NCBI GenBank assembly: GCA_963592185.1
Contig: CAVAVT010000045.1
Coordinates: forward strand, 1 to 11,527
Reading direction: 5' to 3'
From: CAVAVT01 sp963592185
GTDB taxonomy: Bacteria; Bacillota; Negativicutes; Selenomonadales; Selenomonadaceae
Length of the DNA: 11,527 nt
The notes below the pieces were generated by a model. The model was not told the DNA's origin and searched no databases. It saw only the letters and a list, made by a program, of their open reading frames with translations. The translations under genes were made by a program, and so were the position numbers. The stretch's first letter is position 1. Each line of letters opens with the position of its first letter. Of this stretch, positions 1 to 6,953 are shown one piece after another.

Positions 1-1124
1 AGTGCCACGGGGATGACGCTTAGGAGCATAGCGGTTTCAAGTCCGATGTAGTCTCCCAGGGCTGCCACTACAGCGGCTCCGATGCTGCCGATGCCGAAGC
101 ACAGGCCCATCATCATGCCGGATGCCACTCCGATGTACTGGGGCATGAGACGGCCGGTCCACACGATGGAGCTTGGCTGGGGCGCCTGCACGAAGAAACC
201 GGCAAAGAACAGGGCAATGGTGCTGAGGATTCCTTCATTTGGGAAGAAGAAAAACAGCAGTGTAGGGAAAATAGTCATGACCAGAGACACAGTCATAAGC
301 CGCTTGTGTCCAAATCTGTCCCCAAGCTCCCCTCCAATGAATCCGCCAATGGCGGAACCCATCAAAAATACCGTAAGCATGGAGCCTGAAACAATGTTTG
401 AAGCTCCATGGGACAGAAGAAGCATAGGCAGGAAGGTGGACACGGACACATGGGTGCAGCAGCGAAGCCCCATGGCGAGGTTCAGCTTTGCCACAGAGGG
501 ATTGCTGAAGATTTTCAGTATGCTGGGGGAATTTTCCCTTTCAGTTTTTGCCACACCTGCGGAGGATATTTTGTAGAGCTTTGAAAAATAAAAAATGATT
601 CCAAGAGCCACCGCCGGAAGTGCCATCAGTGGCAGCGCCTCCAGCCCCCAGCGGTCCAGCACAAACATTATGGACACCGGAGCAATTGCCGCCCCAAGAT
701 TTCCCCCCACCACGTAGACGGACATTATCCTGCCCATGTTGTTTCCTTCGGACACCTTGCCGAGAAGTGCGCTGCCCACAGGATGCACATAGGCGACAGC
801 CAGCCCCAGCAGTATGCACAAGAGGAAAAGCAGGGATTTTGCCGGAACCAGCCCAGCCATACATATGGAAATTCCAGCCATGGGTATGGCGAGAAGCATC
901 CATCTGGTGCTGTCATGCCTGTCCGTCACATACCCCACAAAGGGCTGCAGAGAGCTTGCCATAAAGGCCAGCACCATAACCAGCATTCCGCACATGGTCA
1001 GGGACATGTCCAGTTTTACCATGATAAAAGGCAAAAGAACCGCCAGCGAGCTGTTATAATAATCCACCGTATAATGTCCGGCGCACAAACAAAAAATATT
1101 AGTCCTGAAACCCCATCTCAGCAT
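1..1124 (-). CDS. MFS transporter, fosmidomycin-resistance (Fsr)-like; 3' end beyond the window
   Basis: Reading the minus strand from ATG at 1124 gives about 374 open codons that run off the left edge, so the C-terminus is missing. The product is a hydrophobic multi-pass membrane protein. Near the N-terminus it has GHYTVDYYNSSLAVLLPF, then SSLQPFVGYVTDRHDS, which contains the MFS loop signature (GxxxDR). Later come HPVGSALLGKVSEGNNMGR and, in the second half, GVASGMMMGLCFGIGSIGA. The GH-x2-D start and the HP-x-G-SALLG stretch fit the Fsr subgroup of drug/proton antiporters rather than sugar permeases. An AAGGAG ribosome binding site lies about 11 bases before the chosen ATG, and an in-frame stop lies directly upstream. 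It follows the deaminase gene by 74 bases on the same strand and may be co-transcribed with it. The substrate cannot be read from the sequence. The family call is fairly sure; drug export is inference. Confidence 0.85.
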   Translation of the reverse strand, partial: MLRWGFRTNIFCLCAGHYTVDYYNSSLAVLLPFIMVKLDMSLTMCGMLVMVLAFMASSLQPFVGYVTDRHDSTRWMLLAIPMAGISICMAGLVPAKSLLFLLCILLGLAVAYVHPVGSALLGKVSEGNNMGRIMSVYVVGGNLGAAIAPVSIMFVLDRWGLEALPLMALPAVALGIIFYFSKLYKISSAGVAKTERENSPSILKIFSNPSVAKLNLAMGLRCCTHVSVSTFLPMLLLSHGASNIVSGSMLTVFLMGSAIGGFIGGELGDRFGHKRLMTVSLVMTIFPTLLFFFFPNEGILSTIALFFAGFFVQAPQPSSIVWTGRLMPQYIGVASGMMMGLCFGIGSIGAAVVAALGDYIGLETAMLLSVIPVA

Positions 1125-1165
1125 TCAGGCAACATCTCCTTTTTCAATGCATTCAATGTATTAGA

Positions 1166-1199
1166 GGTCCGCCAACCCTGTCAGCGGACCCCTTTTTTT
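1166..1199 (+). terminator. Hairpin plus T-run pointing against the flanking genes
   Basis: GGTCCGC (1166-1172) pairs with GCGGACC (1184-1190) around an 11-base loop, followed on the plus strand by CC and seven Ts. Both flanking genes are on the minus strand, where the hairpin is not followed by a U-run. It therefore has terminator form only for plus-strand (antisense) transcription. On the minus strand it would be just a hairpin between the deaminase stop and the MFS start. Confidence 0.5.
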
Positions 1200-1780
1200 C
1201 AATATTTCCTTGCGTTAAGGCCCTTATATTCCTTGAAAAGCTCCAGACAGGCATCTCTGTCCATCTCGATGAGATAGTCCTTGAAGCCCTCACGGCCCCC
1301 GAACATTTCATCAAACTTCTTGTCCCTAAAACCAATCATCTCATTATCCGCAATGGTGCAGCCGTAGTACACCTTGCTGATATTTGCCCACATGCAGGCC
1401 GCAAGGCACATGGGGCAAGGCTCCCCGGTGGTGTAAAGCACCGCCCCAGTCAGGTCGAAGCTCTCTATGTTGGCTCCGGCGTTCCTGATGGCGGAAACCT
1501 CTCCGTGGCAGGTGGCATCGTTGGTGGCAAGAACCCTGTTGTGTCCAGTGCCGATTATTTTGCCATCCTTCACAATAACTGTGCCGAAGGGTCCGCCCTC
1601 CCCATTATGGATTCCCTTTCTAGCCTCGGAGATTGCAAGCTCCATGTAGGGATTTGCCGCATGGTAGTCCCTTGCCGGCTCATCGGAGGAGCCTGCAGCC
1701 ATGACTCCAGTCACGGGCATCAGGGAAAAAAGTGCAGCAATCATTGCATATTTTTTTAAACTCATATATTTCACGGACAC
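1199..1780 (-). CDS. Zinc-dependent nucleoside/guanine deaminase-family protein with an N-terminal signal peptide
   Basis: The 193-residue product has a CMP/dCMP deaminase fold core. The substrate loop GGPFGTVIV is at 62-70. CHGEVSAI at 91-98 supplies the zinc ligand His92 and the proton-shuttling Glu94. PCPMC at 121-125 supplies the zinc ligands Cys122 and Cys125. This arrangement matches bacterial guanine deaminases and related nucleoside deaminases rather than TadA, and the substrate is uncertain. The unusual part is the N-terminus: MSLKKY, a hydrophobic run of about 16 residues, then GVMA/AGSS, which reads as a Sec signal peptide cleaved near residue 28. That would place a normally cytosolic enzyme outside the membrane. 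The start is ambiguous: GTG at 1780 (used here) or ATG at 1765, and neither has a strong ribosome binding site. The signal peptide is present with either. The gene lies 53 bases after the mutase gene. Confidence 0.85.
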   Translation of the reverse strand: MSVKYMSLKKYAMIAALFSLMPVTGVMAAGSSDEPARDYHAANPYMELAISEARKGIHNGEGGPFGTVIVKDGKIIGTGHNRVLATNDATCHGEVSAIRNAGANIESFDLTGAVLYTTGEPCPMCLAACMWANISKVYYGCTIADNEMIGFRDKKFDEMFGGREGFKDYLIEMDRDACLELFKEYKGLNARKY

Positions 1781-1833
1781 AGCCTTTGGCCTTGACCCAA
1801 AAGTCCAGCCCGTTTCACCTCGCTTTTAAAATT

Positions 1834-3333
1834 TTAACCAAGAACGCTGATGTCCAGCTTTTCAAATCCCTTGAAAAGCTCCTTCAGCTCAGCCAGAATC
1901 CTGTTGCAGCCGCCGGGGTTCCTGGACTCAATATTAAGGGGCATATTGGGGTCGTGAAGGGACACACGGATAAGCGCCCACCCCTCTGGGAATACAAAGC
2001 GTATACCCTCGTAGGAAGGACTTGCCATCTTCATATTCTTTGCCTCGGCACGGGTCTTAAGTTCACTGAGAACCCCCTCGCCATACTCACGGGGATTTTC
2101 AGCCCCGACGATTTTTATGCGGTACTCGCAGCTTTCCGCTGGCTCACCAAGATTTTCAATGAGCTTTTCAATGGGATGTCCGCTGCTGTTTGCCTTTGCT
2201 GCAGCAATGAGAAGCTTCACAGCAAGGTAAGCCCCGTCATCAAGGTAGTAATTTTCACTGAGAGCGCCATGTCCGGAGGTCTCAATGGCAAGAGGAGACA
2301 CAGTGCCGGAGTTGTTCAGGCGGATACATTCGTTGATGACGTTCTTGTATCCACGCATAAAACGGTGATGCTTAAGCCCCAGCCCCTCCAGGAACTCGGT
2401 AAGCTCATCGGAGGTTACTGAGTCGGTGACAATGGTGCTGCCGGGGTAGTCCTCCTGGAGAATTGCCGCCATCATGGCGATGAGGGCATTGCGGTTCACC
2501 TCACGGCCGCTGCTTAAAACAGCGCTCATGCGGTCCACGTCAGTATCGAAAATAAGGCCCAAATCCGCCTTGTTCTCCACAACAGCTCCGCTGATGGCTG
2601 CCATTGCCTTCTCATTTTCGGGATTTGGAATATGGTTGGGGAACATTCCGTCCGGCTCAAGATAAAGGCTTCCCTCTGTATCCGCTCCCAGGGGCTTCAA
2701 GACCTTGCTTTCAAAGAATCCGCCGCCGCCGTTTCCGGCATCCACCACAATGTGCATTCCCTTAAGGGGAGTGTCCCCAGCACCAATGGCGCCTCGGATA
2801 TTTTCCACCAATTTTCCAGCGTAAAGACTGATGATATCGTACTTTTCCACGCCGGAAATATCCGCCTCAGTCTCAGGAGTTTCCACCGCTTCAGTCAAAA
2901 GGGACTTCACCTCAGCCTTTTCAAGGCCTCCATCCTTTGTGAAGAACTTCATGCCGTTTCTGTTAAAAGGAAGATGGCTTGCGGTAATCATGATAGAGCC
3001 GTCCATGTGAGTCTCGTCATAAACGATGGACATGAACATGGCAGGAGTTGAGGCAAGACCACAGTCCACAGCATGGGCACCGGCTGCAGTGATTGCCTTC
3101 AAGGTCTCAGCCTTCAGACTTCCAGCTGAAATTCTGGAATCATGTCCCACAGCAATGCGAAGCTCTGCCGCCGCCTTTCCAAGTTTTTTTGAAAGAAATT
3201 TCACGAATCCTCCGGCAATGCGGTTTACCGCCTCCGGCGTAAGGGTTACAGGCTCGTCAGCCACGCCCTCAACAGCTACGCCACGCACATCGCTTCCGTT
3301 TTGAAGCTTCATAATATCCTTTTCCTGCAGCAT
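1834..3333 (-). CDS. Phosphoglucomutase/phosphomannomutase (alpha-D-phosphohexomutase family)
   Basis: The 499-residue product is a full-length cytosolic phosphohexomutase, which interconverts hexose 1- and 6-phosphates for glycogen and cell-envelope sugar nucleotides. The active-site loop MITASHLPFNRNGMKFF at about 115-131 carries the phosphorylated Ser119. The metal-binding loop is DTDVDR at 263-268. The sugar-binding loop is ETSGHGALSENY at 351-362. The C-terminal phosphate-binding region is around RVSLHDPNMPLNIESRNPGG (456-475). GHDSR at 63-67 is the usual N-terminal basic site. The start ATG at 3333 has an excellent GGGAGGT site seven bases upstream; a second ATG seven codons in is weaker. 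The glucose versus mannose preference cannot be decided from motifs. It lies downstream of a sugar-responsive regulator on the same strand and shares a 14-bp upstream motif with it, which suggests co-regulation. Confidence 0.93.
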   Translation of the reverse strand: MLQEKDIMKLQNGSDVRGVAVEGVADEPVTLTPEAVNRIAGGFVKFLSKKLGKAAAELRIAVGHDSRISAGSLKAETLKAITAAGAHAVDCGLASTPAMFMSIVYDETHMDGSIMITASHLPFNRNGMKFFTKDGGLEKAEVKSLLTEAVETPETEADISGVEKYDIISLYAGKLVENIRGAIGAGDTPLKGMHIVVDAGNGGGGFFESKVLKPLGADTEGSLYLEPDGMFPNHIPNPENEKAMAAISGAVVENKADLGLIFDTDVDRMSAVLSSGREVNRNALIAMMAAILQEDYPGSTIVTDSVTSDELTEFLEGLGLKHHRFMRGYKNVINECIRLNNSGTVSPLAIETSGHGALSENYYLDDGAYLAVKLLIAAAKANSSGHPIEKLIENLGEPAESCEYRIKIVGAENPREYGEGVLSELKTRAEAKNMKMASPSYEGIRFVFPEGWALIRVSLHDPNMPLNIESRNPGGCNRILAELKELFKGFEKLDISVLG

Positions 3334-3379
3334 AATTTACCTCCCTGCTATCTCCTTTTTAAAAACAAATTTCTTCAAA

Positions 3380-3393
3380 TATATATACACATT
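3380..3393 (-). promoter_or_regulatory. 14-bp motif upstream of the mutase gene, copy 1
   Basis: AATGTGTATATATA (minus strand) recurs exactly at 4398-4411 before the regulator gene. It could be an operator, or a TG-preceded TATATA -10 region shared by both promoters. It sits about 47 bases before the mutase start codon. Confidence 0.4.
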
Positions 3394-3416
3394 TTCCTAT
3401 ACTTTTCCGAAGCAGA

Positions 3417-4367
3417 TTACTGCTCCAGCGCCAAAAGGCTCTTTGCGGTGAACTGGTCTGTAATCAGCACATTGGCGTAACGCCCCTTCAGAGCCGCATC
3501 AATAGTCCGTACCTTTGCCTCTCCGCCAGCAATGAGAATACTGCTTTCCTTTTCACGAAGATCCTTCAGATTGATACCCACTGTGCGGTCGTCCAGCTCC
3601 TTGTCGCAGATATTGCCGTCAGCATCGAAAAATCTTGAGCAGATATCACCGATGGCTGTTTTCTGAAGCCGTTCCTTTTCATCAGCCGCCGCATATCCCA
3701 GACGGAAGAAAAGGGCGTTGTGCCGTACAGTTCCCACGCTGAAAATGGCTATATTTGCATGTTTTCCAAGTTCCAGCACACGCTTGATGTGCCTGTCCTG
3801 GTCCACCATTTCCTTGACCTCCTTAGAGCCGAAGGTTACTGGCAGGGGAAGATACTGGGCAATGGTGGAATAATTTGCGGAAAACTTGTCCAAAATCTCC
3901 TTTGCGTAGCTCTCCCACTTGGAATGGGTAACGCCGCCTTCCAGCTGTACAATCTGGGAGCCTTTCAAAACTCTTGGAATCAGGGAACATGCCATGCTGT
4001 AGAGGGTGGTTCCCCAGCCCACTCCGATGATATCTCCGTCACGAACGATGCTGTCCAGATACTCCGCAGCCTTAAGTCCCACGTACTTTTTAATTTCGTC
4101 CTCGTCATTCAGTGTGGAGGATGCCACCCTTACAGCGCTGAGCCTGTACTTTTCAGCCAGAAGATGTTCCATGTTTGACATGTCTTCCACTGGGTCGAAA
4201 ATCTGAATCTTCACGTAGCCCTTGTCCTTGGCATACTGCAGCAGCCTTGAAACTGAGGGCCTCGATATCCCCAGTTCCTCTGCGATTCGCTGCTGGCTGT
4301 AAGCTGATCTGTAGTACAGCTTGGCCACGTTAATTGACATCCTGTCCTTGTCCCTTTCAATACACAT
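3417..4367 (-). CDS. SorC/DeoR-type (sugar-binding) transcriptional regulator
   Basis: The 316-residue product begins with a helix-turn-helix region (YYRSAYSQQRIAEELGISRP, about residues 18-37) followed by SVSRLLQYAKDKGYVKIQI. A long C-terminal effector domain has the SorC-family run GDIIGVGWGTTLYSMACSL and ends with LITDQFTAKSLLALEQ. Members of this family bind phosphorylated sugars or nucleosides and repress or activate nearby catabolic genes. ATG at 4367 is preceded by AGGAGG at seven bases. The next gene downstream on the same strand is the phosphohexomutase, so a hexose phosphate effector is a reasonable guess but not shown. A copy of the 14-bp motif lies 30 bases upstream, consistent with autoregulation. 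Confidence 0.9.
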   Translation of the reverse strand: MCIERDKDRMSINVAKLYYRSAYSQQRIAEELGISRPSVSRLLQYAKDKGYVKIQIFDPVEDMSNMEHLLAEKYRLSAVRVASSTLNDEDEIKKYVGLKAAEYLDSIVRDGDIIGVGWGTTLYSMACSLIPRVLKGSQIVQLEGGVTHSKWESYAKEILDKFSANYSTIAQYLPLPVTFGSKEVKEMVDQDRHIKRVLELGKHANIAIFSVGTVRHNALFFRLGYAAADEKERLQKTAIGDICSRFFDADGNICDKELDDRTVGINLKDLREKESSILIAGGEAKVRTIDAALKGRYANVLITDQFTAKSLLALEQ

Positions 4368-4397
4368 TTTTCCGCCTCCTAAAATCTCCCTAACCTT

Positions 4398-4411
4398 TAT
4401 ATATACACATT
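4398..4411 (-). promoter_or_regulatory. 14-bp motif upstream of the SorC-type regulator gene, copy 2
   Basis: This is an exact match to 3380-3393 on the same strand: AATGTGTATATATA, preceded in both cases by a G-rich/A stretch (GGGAATG here, GGAAAATG there). It lies 31-44 bases upstream of the start codon, where an operator or -10 element would be expected. Confidence 0.4.
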
Positions 4412-4698
4412 CCCTTGCAATATCCAGACCATAGACTCAATTAATCTAAATTATCATACATTTTACATATGTTCATTATCTAATAAACCAAAGTAAAATA
4501 CAACTGAAAATGTAATAAAAATGTAAAATGAATTTTATGTTAATCAAATATTCACTCCATCCCTACTGCCGTGTAGGAATTTATGCACCTAGAGGTAGGT
4601 ATTAATTGTATTGCTTTATTCTACTTTATCTCATTTTTATATTATTGCTTATTTTTTTGAATTTATTTCATTTTCACCTATTTTTCATCAAAATCGCT
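4412..4698. other. AT-rich divergent spacer without a supported gene
   Basis: The spacer separates the minus-strand and plus-strand blocks. It contains an exact 10-bp inverted pair, CATTTTACAT (4459-4468) and ATGTAAAATG (4521-4530). It also has two short hairpins in tandem: CCTAC/GTAGG (4562-4577) and ACCTA/TAGGT (4587-4600). A 25-codon ORF from 4528 has no ribosome binding site and is not called. Regulator binding sites or a small RNA ending at the 4699-4733 hairpin are possible. Confidence 0.4.
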
Positions 4699-4733
4699 GA
4701 AAACCCTGTAAAATCAAGGGTTTTCTTATTTTT
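4699..4733 (+). terminator. Orphan Rho-independent terminator-like hairpin
   Basis: GAAAACCCT (4699-4707) pairs perfectly with AGGGTTTTC (4717-4725) around a nine-base loop, then TTATTTTT follows. It is oriented for the plus strand, but no plus-strand gene precedes it. It may end an unannotated small RNA or insulate the downstream promoter. Confidence 0.5.
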
Positions 4734-4793
4734 GCAAAATTCATAATACTTTAATATATTAAAATTAAGCGAAAATCCTACCCCTTGTACACC

Positions 4794-4822
4794 TTGACAT
4801 TAAAGTGTCAAAAAACTATACT
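4794..4822 (+). promoter_or_regulatory. Sigma70-type promoter with palindromic operator, for the phosphodiesterase gene
   Basis: A perfect -35 TTGACA (4794-4799), a 17-base spacer and TATACT (4817-4822) form a near-consensus promoter. The -35 box is also the left arm of a perfect palindrome TTGACA-N6-TGTCAA (4794-4811), which would let a dimeric repressor block RNA polymerase. The leader to the start codon would be about 48 bases. Confidence 0.75.
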
Positions 4823-4876
4823 GAAAGCGTGATATTTGATAGTTGTAATTTTTTTACAAACAGGAGGTACTTTCTT

Positions 4877-6037
4877 ATGTCATTGAAAAAATCTTGGAAA
4901 AAACGCGCTCTCTCTGTTGGCCTCATGGCTGCAGTAGCAGGTCTTGGAATGCAGGGTTTCGTTGCTCCTCAGCAGGCTGAAGCTAAAGCTGATTACTCCA
5001 ACGTATTCGACTTTGAGCCTCATCGTGGCGGTCGTGACGCTCGTCCTGAGAACACTCTTTATTCCTACACCTACGCTATCGAGAACGGTGCAACTTCCAT
5101 CGAGTGCGACATGCAGCTCGCTGGTGATGGCCAGATCGTAATGAGCCATAACCCTGTTCTCAACCCTGAGATTACTCGTGATGCAAATGGTCAGTACATT
5201 GCTAAAGACAGCAATTACGATATCCGTAAGATGACTGTTGAAGAGATTCAGAAGTTCGACGTAGCAAAGATGGATCCTTCCACCGACTACTACAAGTACC
5301 ATGGCTCCAGCCAGGTAACTCCTGAGCACGCTCAGATTCCTACTCTTCGTCAGCTTCTCCAGCTCATTAAGGATTCCGGAAACAAGAACGTATATCTCAA
5401 CATCGAGACTAAGTCCTATCCTGATCCTGTTCTTGGCGATATCTACAAGAACAACGCTGACCCTGTTAAGTTCGTAAAGGCTTTCAACGAGCTCGTTAAA
5501 GAGTTCGACATGGAAGACCGTGTAGTTCTTCAGTCCTTCGACTGGCAGACTCTCGTTATCGAGCATCAGCTGAACCCGAACATTTCCCTGTCCGCTCTCT
5601 GGTGCGAGCAGCCTTCTTGGGGCCGTGACTCTGAGTGCCTCCGTGCATTCGAGAAAGAGAAGTCCCCTTGGCTCGGCGGCCTCGACATTAAGGACTTCAA
5701 GGGCAACCCTGTAAAGGCAGCTCATTCCATCGGCGCTGACATCATTTCCCCGTACTATCCTGAGGTATTCCAGGATATGGTAACTGAGGCTCATTCCCTC
5801 GGCATGAAGGTTGTTCCTTGGACTGTAAACGATCCTAAGGATATGGCTATGATGGTTGACATGGGCGTTGACGGAATCATCTCCGATAAGCCTTGGATTC
5901 TCCGTGCATTCCTCGAGAAGCGCGGCATTGCTCTCCGTCCGAAGCATCCGTTCCAGTCCGCTTACCACCTCGACAAGGATCATCAGGATACTCCTGAGAA
6001 CGCAAAGGTTGCTGGCGGTCTCGACGCTGCATACTAA
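4877..6037 (+). CDS. Exported glycerophosphodiester phosphodiesterase
   Basis: The 386-residue product hydrolyses glycerophosphodiesters to glycerol 3-phosphate and an alcohol. It has a signal peptide: MSLKKSWKKR, a hydrophobic segment to about residue 30, and cleavage near AEA/KAD at 36. The TIM-barrel GDPD domain starts with PHRGGRDARPENT at 48-60 (catalytic His49, Arg50; Glu58), followed by ECD (metal ligands Glu76 and Asp78) and MSHNP with His91. NIETK at 175-179, VPWTVND at 313-319 and GVDGIISDKPW at 330-340 are further family landmarks. ATG at 4877 is chosen because AGGAGGT precedes it by nine bases; an upstream in-frame GTG at 4805 lies inside the promoter. Codons are strongly biased (many CTC, CGT, GCT, CCT), pointing to high expression. 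The gene has its own promoter and terminator, so it is likely monocistronic. Confidence 0.93.
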   Translation: MSLKKSWKKRALSVGLMAAVAGLGMQGFVAPQQAEAKADYSNVFDFEPHRGGRDARPENTLYSYTYAIENGATSIECDMQLAGDGQIVMSHNPVLNPEITRDANGQYIAKDSNYDIRKMTVEEIQKFDVAKMDPSTDYYKYHGSSQVTPEHAQIPTLRQLLQLIKDSGNKNVYLNIETKSYPDPVLGDIYKNNADPVKFVKAFNELVKEFDMEDRVVLQSFDWQTLVIEHQLNPNISLSALWCEQPSWGRDSECLRAFEKEKSPWLGGLDIKDFKGNPVKAAHSIGADIISPYYPEVFQDMVTEAHSLGMKVVPWTVNDPKDMAMMVDMGVDGIISDKPWILRAFLEKRGIALRPKHPFQSAYHLDKDHQDTPENAKVAGGLDAAY

Positions 6038-6075
6038 TATCTGTCCTTTATCCAGATATAAATACGATTGCAAAG

Positions 6076-6106
6076 GTCCGGTCACGATTTGTGACCGGGC
6101 TTTTTT
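6076..6106 (+). terminator. Rho-independent terminator of the phosphodiesterase gene
   Basis: GTCCGGTCAC (6076-6085) pairs with GTGACCGGGC (6091-6100, one G-U pair) around a five-base loop, followed by six Ts. It lies 38 bases past the stop codon. Confidence 0.9.
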
Positions 6107-6176
6107 ATGCCTTTTTTAGGCTTCTTTGCAGGGAAATTTGGAAAAGCCGTAGTATAAAATTATGTGAGGTGATTTT

Positions 6177-6650
6177 ATGGCAGTGGAAATAGAGCGAAAG
6201 TTTCTTGTGGATAAAAGCCGCTGGACCCCATCATCAAAGGGGGACAGTATTCGCCAGGGCTACCTTTCAAAGGAGCCTGAGCGAACTATAAGAATCAGAA
6301 TCCGAAATGACAAGGGTTTCATTACTATAAAGGGAAAAAACGATGAGGAAGGGCTTTCCCGGCTTGAATTCGAGTATGAAATCCCAACACAGGATGCAGA
6401 GGCAATGCTGAAGCTCTGTCTAAGACCAGTATTGGAAAAGACCCGGTATGTAGAAAATATTGATGGCCATGTGTGGGAAATCGATGAATTTTACGGGGAC
6501 AACGAAGGGCTTCTCGTAGCTGAAATAGAGCTTTCCTCGAAGGATGAAGAATTTACCAAGCCCGAGTGGATTCTTGAGGAAGTAACCGGGGATGTGAGAT
6601 ACTACAACTCCTCCCTCCTCTCCAATCCCTACAAACTGTGGAAAAAATAA
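6177..6650 (+). CDS. CYTH-domain protein (triphosphate tunnel phosphatase family)
   Basis: The 157-residue product is a compact single-domain CYTH protein. The signature EIERKFLV at 4-11 gives the ExExK metal/phosphate-binding residues Glu4, Glu6 and Lys8. Further tunnel residues are Arg39/Arg41 in TIRIRIR, Lys52 in TIKGK, Glu64/Glu66/Glu68 in LEFEYEI, Lys88/Arg90 in EKTRY, and Glu116/Glu118 in AEIEL. Short bacterial members of this type usually hydrolyse inorganic triphosphate or other triphosphates; adenylate cyclase activity is known only in some relatives and cannot be assumed. No fused CHAD domain is present. ATG at 6177 follows a GAGGTGA site. It stands alone between a terminator and the DnaA-box spacer, and its last codons overlap a 10-bp inverted repeat. 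Confidence 0.92.
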   Translation: MAVEIERKFLVDKSRWTPSSKGDSIRQGYLSKEPERTIRIRIRNDKGFITIKGKNDEEGLSRLEFEYEIPTQDAEAMLKLCLRPVLEKTRYVENIDGHVWEIDEFYGDNEGLLVAEIELSSKDEEFTKPEWILEEVTGDVRYYNSSLLSNPYKLWKK

Positions 6651-6841
6651 CTTTTCCACAGGAAAAAATCATTTTTATTGGATAAAATAGTTTTTGTGCT
6701 GTGGGTATCCACCATCTTATGTGGATATTTGGTATTTTTTACAACAATATGTTGTTTTTGGCAGCGTATCTGTGGAAGATATTGATTTATGCACCGATTT
6801 ATCCACATTATCCACAGGTATTTTTCCACATCTGTAGATAA
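6637..6841. promoter_or_regulatory. DnaA-box cluster (possible origin-like or DnaA-titration site)
   Basis: There are two perfect boxes TTATCCACA, abutting head to tail at 6799-6807 and 6808-6816. Single-mismatch boxes lie at 6637-6645 (minus), 6652-6660 (plus), 6720-6728 (minus), 6822-6830 (plus) and 6833-6841 (minus). Weaker matches are at 6677-6685, 6705-6713 and 6771-6779. The first two boxes form a perfect 10-bp inverted repeat across the CYTH stop codon. AT-rich DNA follows (6855-6950). No dnaA, dnaN, rpmH or parA gene is in the window. The box cluster is direct observation; its function as an origin, DnaA reservoir or DnaA-controlled promoter is inference. Confidence 0.7.
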
Positions 6842-6897
6842 CTTCTGTTGAAAAGTCGTTTTTTTGCAATAGACAAATGCTTTTTCATAGGGTAATC

Positions 6898-6913
6898 TAT
6901 ATTCAGGAATATA
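6898..6913. repeat. Inverted repeat upstream of the YitT-family gene
   Basis: TATATTC-AG-GAATATA is perfectly symmetric and overlaps a TATACT at 6912-6917 that could serve as a -10 element. It may be an operator for the membrane-protein gene; no good -35 was found at the right distance. Confidence 0.3.
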
Positions 6914-6953
6914 TACTATTCAGATATTTTATGCCTATCAAAGGGGGAAGTTT

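Noticed and set aside
783..1277. Plus-strand open frames across the MFS gene and deaminase junction, and minus-strand frames at 541-916
   Set aside because: They are out of frame with the long MFS reading frame, show no domain, and are rich in residues typical of shadow frames.
4528..4605. 25-codon ORF in the divergent spacer
   Set aside because: It has no ribosome binding site and no recognisable feature, and the sequence is better explained by hairpins.
4805..4876. N-terminal extension of the phosphodiesterase from an in-frame GTG at 4805
   Set aside because: This GTG lies between the -35 and -10 of the promoter and would put extra residues before a normal signal peptide. ATG at 4877 has AGGAGGT upstream.
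4880..6085. 401-codon open frame on the minus strand opposite the phosphodiesterase gene
   Set aside because: It lies fully antisense to a clear enzyme gene with strong codon bias, which removes stops on the opposite strand. The translation shows no recognisable domain, and no ribosome site fits.
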